47,465 bases of DNA. Source: an uncultured Muribaculaceae bacterium (lineage in GTDB: Bacteria > Bacteroidota > Bacteroidia > Bacteroidales > Muribaculaceae). The translations under genes were made by a program, and so were the position numbers. Below the pieces are notes generated by a model that was not told where the DNA came from, did no database searches, and saw nothing but the letters and a program-made list of their open reading frames with translations. The DNA lies in the NCBI GenBank assembly GCA_947178505.1, contig CAMWYR010000014.1, forward strand, positions 1 through 47,465. The letters run 5' to 3'. Below are positions 34,957 through 42,471 of this stretch, piece after piece (position 1 is the first letter of the stretch; every line of letters begins with the position of its first letter).

Positions 34957-36390
34957 ATGAACCGTAAACAGAGACTTGCCTCCCGGCGCCATATGGAGGC
35001 CGGATTTGATCAGCTGCTTAAGCGCGCGATGGACTGCGCCGGAGTGCCCGCTTCCGACCGTCAGGATTTTCTGAATTGGGCAGTGTGTAACGAATGGACC
35101 CGCTTCCGGGAAGAAAGAATGAATAAGAGAATAATGATAGAAAACCGGGTGAGAAATCTCGGTTTGCGCTTCCCCAACGGGACAGTAAAGAAGGAATATT
35201 ACTATGAGTTCGCGTTGCCTACCGATGAGATCTCGGACGTAGAACTTGTGGGTGCCGAGGATACCGGCCTTCATCTCGAACAGGTGGCTGACGGGCTCTT
35301 CGCCCTGAAGGGGCGGCCCATGAATGTGACCGACTACAAACTGACGCTGCGCTATCGTACGGTGGCCGGTGAGCCGGCCTCGGAACTCGTGGTGCCGGTG
35401 GCGTTCAATCCCAACCCGCGCGACCTCTGGAAGAATATTCCGACCAATGAGAAGGTGCATTATTATAAGCCCGACAGTGCGAAGGAGTATGTGAAGGTGG
35501 CTTCTGCCGAAGGGAAGGCACCGCGTAAGAATATGGTGGCCGTCAGCCAGCGCGGCCGCAGCCATGCCCAGGAAGGGAAGCCCCGCGACGACCATTTCGG
35601 CCTATGTCACTGCGACGAGTCTGACTGGTACATTCTGACCGTGGCCGACGGCGCCGGAAGCGCCAGATATTCGCGCAAGGGTTCGGAGATTGCCTGCGAG
35701 ACGGTGGTGGACTACTGTCGCGGTCAGCTCCGCGACAATCCGGAGTTTGAGGAGGCGATTCGCGCCTATCAGGCCGACAGTTCGGAAGAAAACCGCACCG
35801 ATGTGACGCGCCGCCTCATCCATATCCTCTACAACGGCGCCCTCAAGGCGCATGAGGCGATCCGCGATGTGGCCGATGCCAATGAGGAGGTGAAGATGCG
35901 CGACTTCGCCACCACACTGATGTTCGCCATATGCAAGCGCTATGACTTCGGATGGTTCATCGCATCATTCTGGGTGGGCGACGGCGCGATGTGTCTCTAC
36001 GACGCGGAGACGGGCACCGCAAAATTGCTCGGCACCCCCGACGAAGGGGAATTCTCAGGGCAGACGCGCTTCCTCACCATGCGTGAGATTTTCCATGATC
36101 CCGACATCGTGGCGCGCAGGATGCGCATGACGATCGTGCCTGATTTCACGGCCCTTTTCCTTATGACCGATGGCGTGTCCGACCCGATGTTCGAGACCGA
36201 CCTCAATCTGCGCGACTACTCAAAGTGGGAAGAATTCGCCGGTAAGCTGCGCGACGGCTTCTCCGACGACGGCATCTCCGGCGTGACGCTAAGCGATGAC
36301 AGTGAGGCGGTGGCCGACGGCCTGCTCGGCTGGCTCGACTTCTGGAGCCCGGGAAATCATGACGACCGCACGATCGCAATTCTTTACTGA
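34957..36390 (+). CDS. PP2C-family protein phosphatase with N-terminal extension
   Basis: This 477-aa protein has the PP2C (PPM) Ser/Thr phosphatase core at about 195-477. Metal and phosphate ligands are visible: RDDHF (210-214), the VADGAGSARYSRKGS block with D231-G232, TTLMFAI, VGDGAMCLYD, MTDGVSDPMF and the final NHDDRT with D469/D470. About 190 residues precede the core. These are a helical segment (1-65) and a beta-rich Ig-like part (about 78-155, YYYEFALPT to SELVVPVAFNP), neither of which I can assign. It would dephosphorylate targets of the kinase encoded just downstream. The 23-bp gap to the kinase gene indicates co-transcription. Confidence 0.92.
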   Translation: MNRKQRLASRRHMEAGFDQLLKRAMDCAGVPASDRQDFLNWAVCNEWTRFREERMNKRIMIENRVRNLGLRFPNGTVKKEYYYEFALPTDEISDVELVGAEDTGLHLEQVADGLFALKGRPMNVTDYKLTLRYRTVAGEPASELVVPVAFNPNPRDLWKNIPTNEKVHYYKPDSAKEYVKVASAEGKAPRKNMVAVSQRGRSHAQEGKPRDDHFGLCHCDESDWYILTVADGAGSARYSRKGSEIACETVVDYCRGQLRDNPEFEEAIRAYQADSSEENRTDVTRRLIHILYNGALKAHEAIRDVADANEEVKMRDFATTLMFAICKRYDFGWFIASFWVGDGAMCLYDAETGTAKLLGTPDEGEFSGQTRFLTMREIFHDPDIVARRMRMTIVPDFTALFLMTDGVSDPMFETDLNLRDYSKWEEFAGKLRDGFSDDGISGVTLSDDSEAVADGLLGWLDFWSPGNHDDRTIAILY

Positions 36391-36413
36391 CCACTCTTTA
36401 TAAGTTATGGCTT

Positions 36414-37895
36414 ATGGCAAAGACAATAAAACTTACGGCCACTGACGGCTCGACGGTGGAATTTGTGGATGAGGTGATCGGTAGCGGCGCCATGAAGGAT
36501 GTCTACTTCAGCCCCGACAAGAGCTATGTGGTGGGATTCTTCCGCACAAAGCAGGATGCCAATTCCAAAGACCGCCTGCAGAACATCGTGGGTAAATATC
36601 GCGAGCGGATCTTTAATCAGGTGGGAGGAGACTATTGGGAAAATCTTTTCTGCTGGCCCACGAAGCTCGTGGAGTGGGAGGGAAAGCTGGGAGTGGTGTG
36701 CCCGACCTATCAGAAGCATTTCTTCTTCAGCGACGGCATGTTCAAGGGTAAGGAGAAGGAAGGAAAATGGTTCGCCTCGGCCAAGCTCCGCAATAAGTTC
36801 CTGACTCCGCAGCAGAAGGGTACGTGGCTGTCGCATTATCATATGTGTCTGCAGATAGCGCGGGCTGTGCGCAGGATGCATGCCGCGGGCCTCGCGCATT
36901 CCGACCTTTCGTATAAGAACGTGCTTGTAGATCCGGAGACAGGCCGGGCATCGGTGATTGATATCGACGGCCTCGTTGTGCCGGGCAAGTATCCGCCCGA
37001 TGTGGTGGGCACGCCCGATTTCATCGCTCCCGAGGTGATGCAGACGCGCGCCCTGAAGGTCGGCGACCCGGCAAAGAAACTTCCCAGCATACAGACCGAC
37101 CGCCACGCTCTGGCGGTGCTGATCTACATGTATCTGCTCAACCGCCATCCGCTGCGCGGAGGCAAGGTCAACGACCTCGACACTGCGAAAGATGAGGAGC
37201 TCTCCATGGGTGCGAAGGCGCTCTTCGTGGAGCATCCTACGGATGCAAGTAACCGTCCGAAGGTGGACAATATGGCTCCATCGGAGCTGCCTCAGGGCGA
37301 CGTGACGAAACGCCCCTACACCATGTGTGGCCCCTATCTGACCGAACTCTTCAACCGCGCATTCATCGACGGCCTGCATGACCCGCAGAAGCGCCCTACC
37401 GCCGATGAATGGGAAACGGCTCTCGTGCTCACGACCGACCTCATGCAGCCCTGTCAGAACCCGGATTGCGAGGCGAAATGGTTTGTGTTCGACAATACCA
37501 CCAAACCCCGCTGCCCCTTCTGCGGAACGGAGTTCCATGGCCAGCTGCCCGTGCTGAATCTTTATTATTCCCCCTCAAAGGGGAGATTCATCCCGGAGAA
37601 AAACCGCCTGATGGTCTACGATAAGCAGTCGCTCTATATGTGGCATGTCAATCGCTTCATTACGCCCAACGAGCGCACGAAGCCGGAAGACCGCAAGCCC
37701 GTAGGCGATTTCCATTTCCATAAGGGCAACTGGATTCTCATCAACCGCAGTCTGCCCGACATGTGGGATGTGACCGAGGCACAGAAGCGCCGGATAAAGC
37801 CGGGTGAATTTGTGGCCCTCACCGATGGCCGTAAGATTCTGCTTTCGGGTGAGGATGGAGGAAGACTGATCGTTGTGCAGCTCGTAAAGAACTGA
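36414..37895 (+). CDS. Ser/Thr protein kinase with zinc ribbon (TerY-P-type)
   Basis: This 493-aa protein has a eukaryote-like kinase domain (about 15-345). It shows a Gly-rich loop IGSGAMKDVY (22-31), the catalytic loop HSDLSYKN (D164, N169), a metal-binding D183/D185 in IDIDG in place of DFG, and APE in PDFIAPEV (201-208). The usual VAIK lysine is not obvious; K46 or K61 are candidates. A zinc ribbon follows (C347, C352, C367, C370), then a beta-rich domain of about 115 residues ending in LIVVQLVKN. Kinase plus C-terminal zinc ribbon beside VWA and PP2C genes is the TerY-P triad described in comparative-genomic work on Ter systems. There is no TM segment, so it is cytosolic. Confidence 0.92.
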   Translation: MAKTIKLTATDGSTVEFVDEVIGSGAMKDVYFSPDKSYVVGFFRTKQDANSKDRLQNIVGKYRERIFNQVGGDYWENLFCWPTKLVEWEGKLGVVCPTYQKHFFFSDGMFKGKEKEGKWFASAKLRNKFLTPQQKGTWLSHYHMCLQIARAVRRMHAAGLAHSDLSYKNVLVDPETGRASVIDIDGLVVPGKYPPDVVGTPDFIAPEVMQTRALKVGDPAKKLPSIQTDRHALAVLIYMYLLNRHPLRGGKVNDLDTAKDEELSMGAKALFVEHPTDASNRPKVDNMAPSELPQGDVTKRPYTMCGPYLTELFNRAFIDGLHDPQKRPTADEWETALVLTTDLMQPCQNPDCEAKWFVFDNTTKPRCPFCGTEFHGQLPVLNLYYSPSKGRFIPEKNRLMVYDKQSLYMWHVNRFITPNERTKPEDRKPVGDFHFHKGNWILINRSLPDMWDVTEAQKRRIKPGEFVALTDGRKILLSGEDGGRLIVVQLVKN

Positions 37896-37919
37896 TATTT
37901 AACCATTAATATTGGGATT

Positions 37920-39323
37920 ATGGCTATCCGTAAACGAATTAGGACAGCTATGGCACGCATTTTTGCCGATCTCATCAAGGCCGACCGGATTGTGGATACG
38001 GGCGAGATGAGCTGCTGGCGGCAGCTTTGTGAGAAATATGTGCTCGACCGCGATGTACGCGTCGAGGCGCGGAGCATTTCATTTGCCGACGCGCTGACAA
38101 TCGTGTGCAATTGCAGGATGCCCGGCCTTCCCTCCGACCTTCTGGGCGATTGCCGCATAATGACCGTCAGCGACGGCTTCTGCACCCATTCCGAGGCATT
38201 GCTTATGATTGCGCTTATCGCCACCCTGAGCCATGAGGCTTCCTTCACGGGGGAAGTGATATCAATTCCCCGTGCATCGTTTAATATCGATATAGGTACC
38301 GTGCTTTATGTTGAAAGCGAGCGCGACGAGGAGGTGAATGAGGCTATTGAGTGTCGCTACCGTTCGATTTTCAAGGAGCTTCAGCTCGTAGGACTCCATT
38401 TTGTGTATATACCCCGAATCATTGACCACTATCGCGATACTGATCCTGAGCTTTTCAAGGATATCCTGTCGTTTCTGGCTCCCTCGATCAATGAGAGCGG
38501 CCTCGACAGCATCTACGAGTCGCTCACCGAGATGACCACCGACCGCTTCTGCAAAGATCTGCTCTGCAATAAATGCGGCATCACCGAACTGCGCAACACG
38601 CAGCCTGCCCTGCTGCTGAAGATCGGCAACAGCTTCGTCGACGAAACTCCTTATGCAAATTATCTGAAAATCGGCGTCGGGGGGAATATCATGGAAATCG
38701 TGGAGGAGTTTGTGGATCGCTTTACGGAGATGCTGAGGTCGGATATGTTTGTGGTGAGCACTTCCGAGGAGCGCGACCGCCAGTTTCATTTCCACGGCTT
38801 CTACAAGCAGCTGCTTGATATCTTCCTCGTGCGCCGCGATAAGCGTAGCACGGTGCATATCGATCCCTATAAGGAGGATATCATTTTCCCGGATATCGAC
38901 ACGAAGGCCTCGGGGCTCAACCGCCGTGAGCGCGCTTTGTATGCCCTGCTGCTCTGTCAGGGCACGGAGGGTCTTAATTTCAAGCAGCCTAAGTCAGTGC
39001 GCGAGATGGAAGACTACAGCCGCAGGATGGAGAAGATCCAGCGACGTTATGAGTTGATTTACGAGACGTTCGGAGGCGACAGGGAGATGACTCCGGATCT
39101 CTCGGTAGATGGCATCCGGCGTCCGATAGTCAGCCGGCTGAAGTCGTCGCTATCAAAACTGAAGGGGCTATATAATCCGCAGGACTATAACATCACCAAG
39201 AATAGCGATGGTTCCGTTGCCGTGCATATTGAGCCGGAACTGGTGTATGTGCGTTCGCTGAAGTCGGGAGAGTTCATCAAGTTGCATGAATCGCAGCTTT
39301 ATGAGCGCGTGATGGCGCTCTGA
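37920..39323 (+). CDS. TerB-like N-terminal domain fused to a large unknown domain
   Basis: This is a 467-aa cytosolic protein. The first 105 residues are helical and acidic, with the TerB-like pattern ADLIKADRIVDTGEMSCW and, later, THSEALLMIALIATLS. TerB domains are metal-associated helical bundles of tellurite/stress systems. The middle (about 115-290) is mixed alpha/beta with CNKCG (near 217) and no known motif. The C-terminal 170 residues look helical (DYSRRMEKIQRRYELIYETF) and then beta (VAVHIEPELVYVRS). It closes the five-gene operon 24 bp after the kinase gene. It may be the effector or the phosphorylated target. The TerB assignment is by eye and moderate. Confidence 0.7.
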   Translation: MAIRKRIRTAMARIFADLIKADRIVDTGEMSCWRQLCEKYVLDRDVRVEARSISFADALTIVCNCRMPGLPSDLLGDCRIMTVSDGFCTHSEALLMIALIATLSHEASFTGEVISIPRASFNIDIGTVLYVESERDEEVNEAIECRYRSIFKELQLVGLHFVYIPRIIDHYRDTDPELFKDILSFLAPSINESGLDSIYESLTEMTTDRFCKDLLCNKCGITELRNTQPALLLKIGNSFVDETPYANYLKIGVGGNIMEIVEEFVDRFTEMLRSDMFVVSTSEERDRQFHFHGFYKQLLDIFLVRRDKRSTVHIDPYKEDIIFPDIDTKASGLNRRERALYALLLCQGTEGLNFKQPKSVREMEDYSRRMEKIQRRYELIYETFGGDREMTPDLSVDGIRRPIVSRLKSSLSKLKGLYNPQDYNITKNSDGSVAVHIEPELVYVRSLKSGEFIKLHESQLYERVMAL

Positions 39324-39380
39324 CGCGTGCGGATATGGATTCAGAAGTTCAAATTCTTCAGTATAGAAGCTCAGTGAGAT

Positions 39381-39677
39381 ATGGATCTGGATTTTGCGCG
39401 TGAGGTGAAGGAGGTAGTGCGCCTGATACCGGCCGGGCGCGTGTCGACCTACGGGGATGTGGCTGCGCTGGCAGGCATGCCGGGGCGTGCACGCCTTGTG
39501 GGCCGCATCCTCGGGATGATCGGCCCGGCCAATGATGTGCCGTGTCATCGCGTGGTGAACGCGCAGGGGCGCTGTGCGCCCCACTGGCCATCGCAGGCTG
39601 CGCTCCTGCGAGCCGAGGGAGTCACATTCCGCCCCAACGGTAATGTGGATCTTGCGATACACAAGCTTTCCCTTTAG
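39381..39677 (+). CDS. O6-alkylguanine-DNA alkyltransferase-like protein (short form)
   Basis: This 98-aa protein corresponds only to the DNA-binding, active-site domain of Ogt/MGMT. The helix-turn-helix and active-site signature is present as GRVSTYGDVAALAG and NDVPCHRVVN, so the methyl-acceptor cysteine (C55) is kept. Alkyltransferase-like proteins usually have Trp in its place. The segment after the motif reads GRCAPHWPSQAALLRAEGV. The missing N-terminal domain raises the question of whether it repairs DNA itself or flags lesions for excision repair. It starts 57 bp after the TerB-like gene and could still be in that operon. Two hairpins follow it. Confidence 0.88.
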   Translation: MDLDFAREVKEVVRLIPAGRVSTYGDVAALAGMPGRARLVGRILGMIGPANDVPCHRVVNAQGRCAPHWPSQAALLRAEGVTFRPNGNVDLAIHKLSL

Positions 39678-39690
39678 GCTCAATCCACGT

Positions 39691-39737
39691 CGGTGAGTCT
39701 TCGCCCTCACCGATATACTGTCGGAGCGCCCGCTCCG
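39691..39737 (+). terminator. Two tandem hairpins between operons
   Basis: CGGTGAG/CTCACCG (39691-39697 with 39706-39712) and CGGAGCG/CGCTCCG (39722-39728 with 39731-39737) are both perfect 7-bp stems. Neither is followed by a T run, so factor-dependent termination or an RNA-stability role is more likely than a classical terminator. Confidence 0.5.
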
Positions 39738-39756
39738 GCTATTATCACCGATATTG

Positions 39757-39788
39757 TTTGGCTTTTAAAGGCAAATTCATTAAATTTG
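39757..39788 (+). promoter_or_regulatory. Consensus promoter of the DUF1573 operon
   Basis: TTTG (39757-39760), a 20-bp spacer and TAAATTTG (39781-39788) match the Bacteroidota consensus fully. Transcription should start near 39795, giving a leader of about 65 nt before the ATG at 39859. Confidence 0.85.
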
Positions 39789-39858
39789 TGGTTATAATCG
39801 CAGTGCGGTCCGCGGGAGGGAGTTTTCCGCCGGGGCAGCACCTTAATTTTTATCTCCT

Positions 39859-40251
39859 ATGAAGAAGATTGCATTCCTGATAGTGGCCCTCCTGATGATG
39901 ATTCCGGTGGCGGCCGTGGCGAAGAAGAAACAAGCCTCTGCGGAGTTTGAAAAGACGTCGTATAATTTCGGTGCGGTGGCGGAAAACGGTGGCCCGGTGA
40001 GCCATGAATTCACCTTCACCAATACCGGCGACGCCAACCTCGTGATTGTTGATGCGCGCGCCGATTGCGGCTGCACCAAGCCGGAGTATCCGCTCAAGCC
40101 GGTAGCTCCGGGAGCAAAGGGTAAGATTAAGGTGACTTTCAATCCTAAATATCAGGCGAGTCCCTTCTCGAAGACCATCACCGTGCAGACCAACGGAAAG
40201 CAGAAGAAAGTCAGACTTAAGATTACGGGCACAATCGTGCGCGATAAGTGA
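39859..40251 (+). CDS. DUF1573-domain exported protein
   Basis: This 130-aa protein has a signal peptide (1-21, ending AVAK) and one Ig-like DUF1573 domain (about 28-128). The family pattern is complete: YNFGAVAENGGPVSHEF, then FTNTGDANLVI, then RADCGCTKPEYP with the paired Cys, then PGAKGKIKVTFNPK and a closing KITG strand. DUF1573 proteins are abundant, secreted, ASH-like beta domains of unknown role in Bacteroidota. It has its own consensus promoter and overlaps the next DUF1573 gene, so the two are a co-translated pair. Confidence 0.93.
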   Translation: MKKIAFLIVALLMMIPVAAVAKKKQASAEFEKTSYNFGAVAENGGPVSHEFTFTNTGDANLVIVDARADCGCTKPEYPLKPVAPGAKGKIKVTFNPKYQASPFSKTITVQTNGKQKKVRLKITGTIVRDK

Positions 40252-41330
40252 TGATGGGCAGCGCATCTTTTATGGGGCGGTTGCTGGCGGCCTCTCTTAC
40301 CGCAGGCGCGGCGCTTTGCGCCATTGCCCGCGTGGAATGGATTGAGAAGGATTATGACTTCGGGCTGATGAAGGAAGTGGCCGGACCGAAGACGGGCGTC
40401 TCACGCTTTGTCAACCTCGGCCCTGACACGGTTTCGATCTTCAACGTGCGCCCCTCGTGCGGCTGCACGAGTGCCGACTGGAGTGATGACCCCGTCGCTC
40501 CCGGCGACACCGCCACCGTGGCCTATACCTACGACCCCGCCATGCGCCCCGGCCGTTTTGAAAAGTCGGTGAAGGTGCAACTATCCGACGGCACGCGCCA
40601 TTCCATCCGCATCACCGGCAATGTCTACGGCACGCCCCAATCGGTGGCTCAGCTTTATCCCTTCGAAGCCGGCGACCTCCGCCTGTCGGAAGTGGCCGTG
40701 AATATGGGCGACGTCACCCGCGGGCGCGTACCCGTGAAATTCGTGAATGCTTATCTGCTTTCGCCTGACTCCGTGACGCCTCAGGTGAGTTCCGACATAG
40801 CCGGACTCAAGATCTCTCCCTCCGTGGAACATGCCGGCCCGGGCGACCTCATCACCTACTCCCTCTCCTACGACCCGACTAAGGGCGACGCCTACGGCCC
40901 CGTGGAGGGCACGATTACGTTCGCTACCCCCGGCAATTCGGGCACGCTTCCCTGGCGCGCGTTTGTGCTTCCGGATGCCGAGCGTCTCGCCATCACCGCC
41001 GGGCGTCAGCAGCCTGTGTGCGAGCCGGAGAGCGCGCTGCTCGACTTCGGCTCCGTGAGCCGTCGCGACGCTACTCTTACTGCCGAACTCATTATCCGCA
41101 ATCCCGGCAAGGGCGACCTTGAGATCTTCAGGATCGTGCCCTCGCATCCGGCCCTTGAAGTAGCGCCCGGCCCCTTGAGAATCAAGAAGGGTAAGAGAGC
41201 CCGCGTGAAGGTGACGCTTGATCCTGCGCGCCTCGCCCCCGGAGCCGCGCGCCATGCCATCACACTTCTGACCTCCGACCCGCTGCGCACGCGGCTTGAT
41301 ATTCCCGTAGCCCTCTTCGCGGCCGAATGA
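40251..41330 (+). CDS. Larger DUF1573-domain exported protein
   Basis: I take the ATG at 40251, which overlaps the upstream TGA by one base; 40254, or a GTG at 40248, are alternatives. The 359-aa product has a signal peptide (about 1-26, ending CAIA) and three beta-sandwich repeats. The first (about 27-125) is a full DUF1573 unit with RPSCGCTSADW. The second (about 130-240) has lost its cysteines, and the third (about 255-358, LLDFGSVSRRDATLTAELIIRNPG) also lacks the CGC motif. It may be a surface or periplasmic scaffold. It is followed 40 bp later by meaB with no terminator between them. Confidence 0.9.
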   Translation: MMGSASFMGRLLAASLTAGAALCAIARVEWIEKDYDFGLMKEVAGPKTGVSRFVNLGPDTVSIFNVRPSCGCTSADWSDDPVAPGDTATVAYTYDPAMRPGRFEKSVKVQLSDGTRHSIRITGNVYGTPQSVAQLYPFEAGDLRLSEVAVNMGDVTRGRVPVKFVNAYLLSPDSVTPQVSSDIAGLKISPSVEHAGPGDLITYSLSYDPTKGDAYGPVEGTITFATPGNSGTLPWRAFVLPDAERLAITAGRQQPVCEPESALLDFGSVSRRDATLTAELIIRNPGKGDLEIFRIVPSHPALEVAPGPLRIKKGKRARVKVTLDPARLAPGAARHAITLLTSDPLRTRLDIPVALFAAE

Positions 41331-41370
41331 CAGAAGCCCTCATCCTTACATTAAAATCTATCTAAAAGCC

Positions 41371-42471
41371 ATGGAACATCCCGAAAACCATCCCGATTAT
41401 AAAGGACTCCAAGTGAACAGCGGAGTCAAGTCGCAACCGAGTGTGAACCCCTATCGCCGTCCGCGTGCACGGCGTGCCCGCCTCACGGCCGATGAGTTTG
41501 TGTCCGGTATCCGCAACGGCGATACGGCCGTGTTGGGGCAGGCAGTGACGCTGATTGAGTCGACCGTGCCCGAGCATCAGCAGCTCGCGCAGGAAGTCAT
41601 AGAGAAGTGTCTCCCCTACTCGGGCCATTCGCGACGCATCGGCATCACGGGCGTGCCCGGGGCCGGAAAATCCACCTCAATCGATGTATTCGGTCTCCAT
41701 GTGCTCCGCGACGGCGGCAAGCTCGCCGTGCTCGCCATCGACCCATCGAGCGAGCGCACGCAAGGCTCCATCCTGGGCGACAAGACCCGGATGGAGAAAC
41801 TTTCGCAGCACCCCTCTGCATTCATCCGCCCCTCCCCTTCGGCCGGTTCGCTCGGTGGAGTCGCCCGCAAGACGCGCGAGACAATCGTGCTCTGCGAGGC
41901 TGCAGGCTATGACACGATATTCGTCGAGACCGTCGGCGTCGGCCAGTCGGAGACGGCCGTCCACTCGATGGTCGACTTCTTCCTGCTCATCCAGCTCGCC
42001 GGCACCGGCGATGAGCTCCAGGGCATTAAGCGAGGCATCATGGAGATGGCCGACGGAATAGCGATCAATAAGGCCGACGGCGACAACGTGGACCGCGCTA
42101 ATCTCGCCGCCGCGCAGTTCCGCAACGCGCTCCATCTATTCCCGCCCACGCCGAGCGGCTGGCGCCCCGAGGTGGTGACCTACAGCGGCTACTACGATCT
42201 CAACGTCGACAAGGTATGGGGAATGATCGACCGCTATTTCGATTTCGTAAAGGCCAACGGCTACTTCGAGAAGAAGCGCAACGAGCAGGCCAAATACTGG
42301 ATGCTCGAGACCATCAACGAGCAGTTGCGCAACGACTTCTACATGCGGCCCGAGATCCGCGCGCTCCTCGAACAGAAAGAGCTGCGCGTGCTCAACAACG
42401 AGCAATCCTCCTTCACCGCCGCCCACGACGTTCTCAACCGCTATTATGAACTTCTTAAGGATGTCAGATAA
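41371..42471 (+). CDS. meaB: Methylmalonyl-CoA mutase-associated GTPase MeaB
   Basis: This 366-aa G3E-family GTPase gates cofactor loading and protects B12-dependent methylmalonyl-CoA mutase, an enzyme of the succinate-propionate route in Bacteroidales. It has Walker A GVPGAGKS (94-101), the MeaB signature DPSSERTQGSILGDKTRM, the switch segment ETVGVGQSE and the base-recognition NKAD. The N-terminal 35 residues are a basic, family-variable tail, and the C-terminal dimerisation helices are complete. The mutase genes are not in the window. The downstream SNF2 gene overlaps its last codons, so expression is coupled. Confidence 0.95.
   Translation: MEHPENHPDYKGLQVNSGVKSQPSVNPYRRPRARRARLTADEFVSGIRNGDTAVLGQAVTLIESTVPEHQQLAQEVIEKCLPYSGHSRRIGITGVPGAGKSTSIDVFGLHVLRDGGKLAVLAIDPSSERTQGSILGDKTRMEKLSQHPSAFIRPSPSAGSLGGVARKTRETIVLCEAAGYDTIFVETVGVGQSETAVHSMVDFFLLIQLAGTGDELQGIKRGIMEMADGIAINKADGDNVDRANLAAAQFRNALHLFPPTPSGWRPEVVTYSGYYDLNVDKVWGMIDRYFDFVKANGYFEKKRNEQAKYWMLETINEQLRNDFYMRPEIRALLEQKELRVLNNEQSSFTAAHDVLNRYYELLKDVR

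Noticed and set aside
36405..37538. Minus-strand open frame of 377 codons under the kinase gene
   Set aside because: It is antisense to clear kinase motifs and shows no recognisable protein features.
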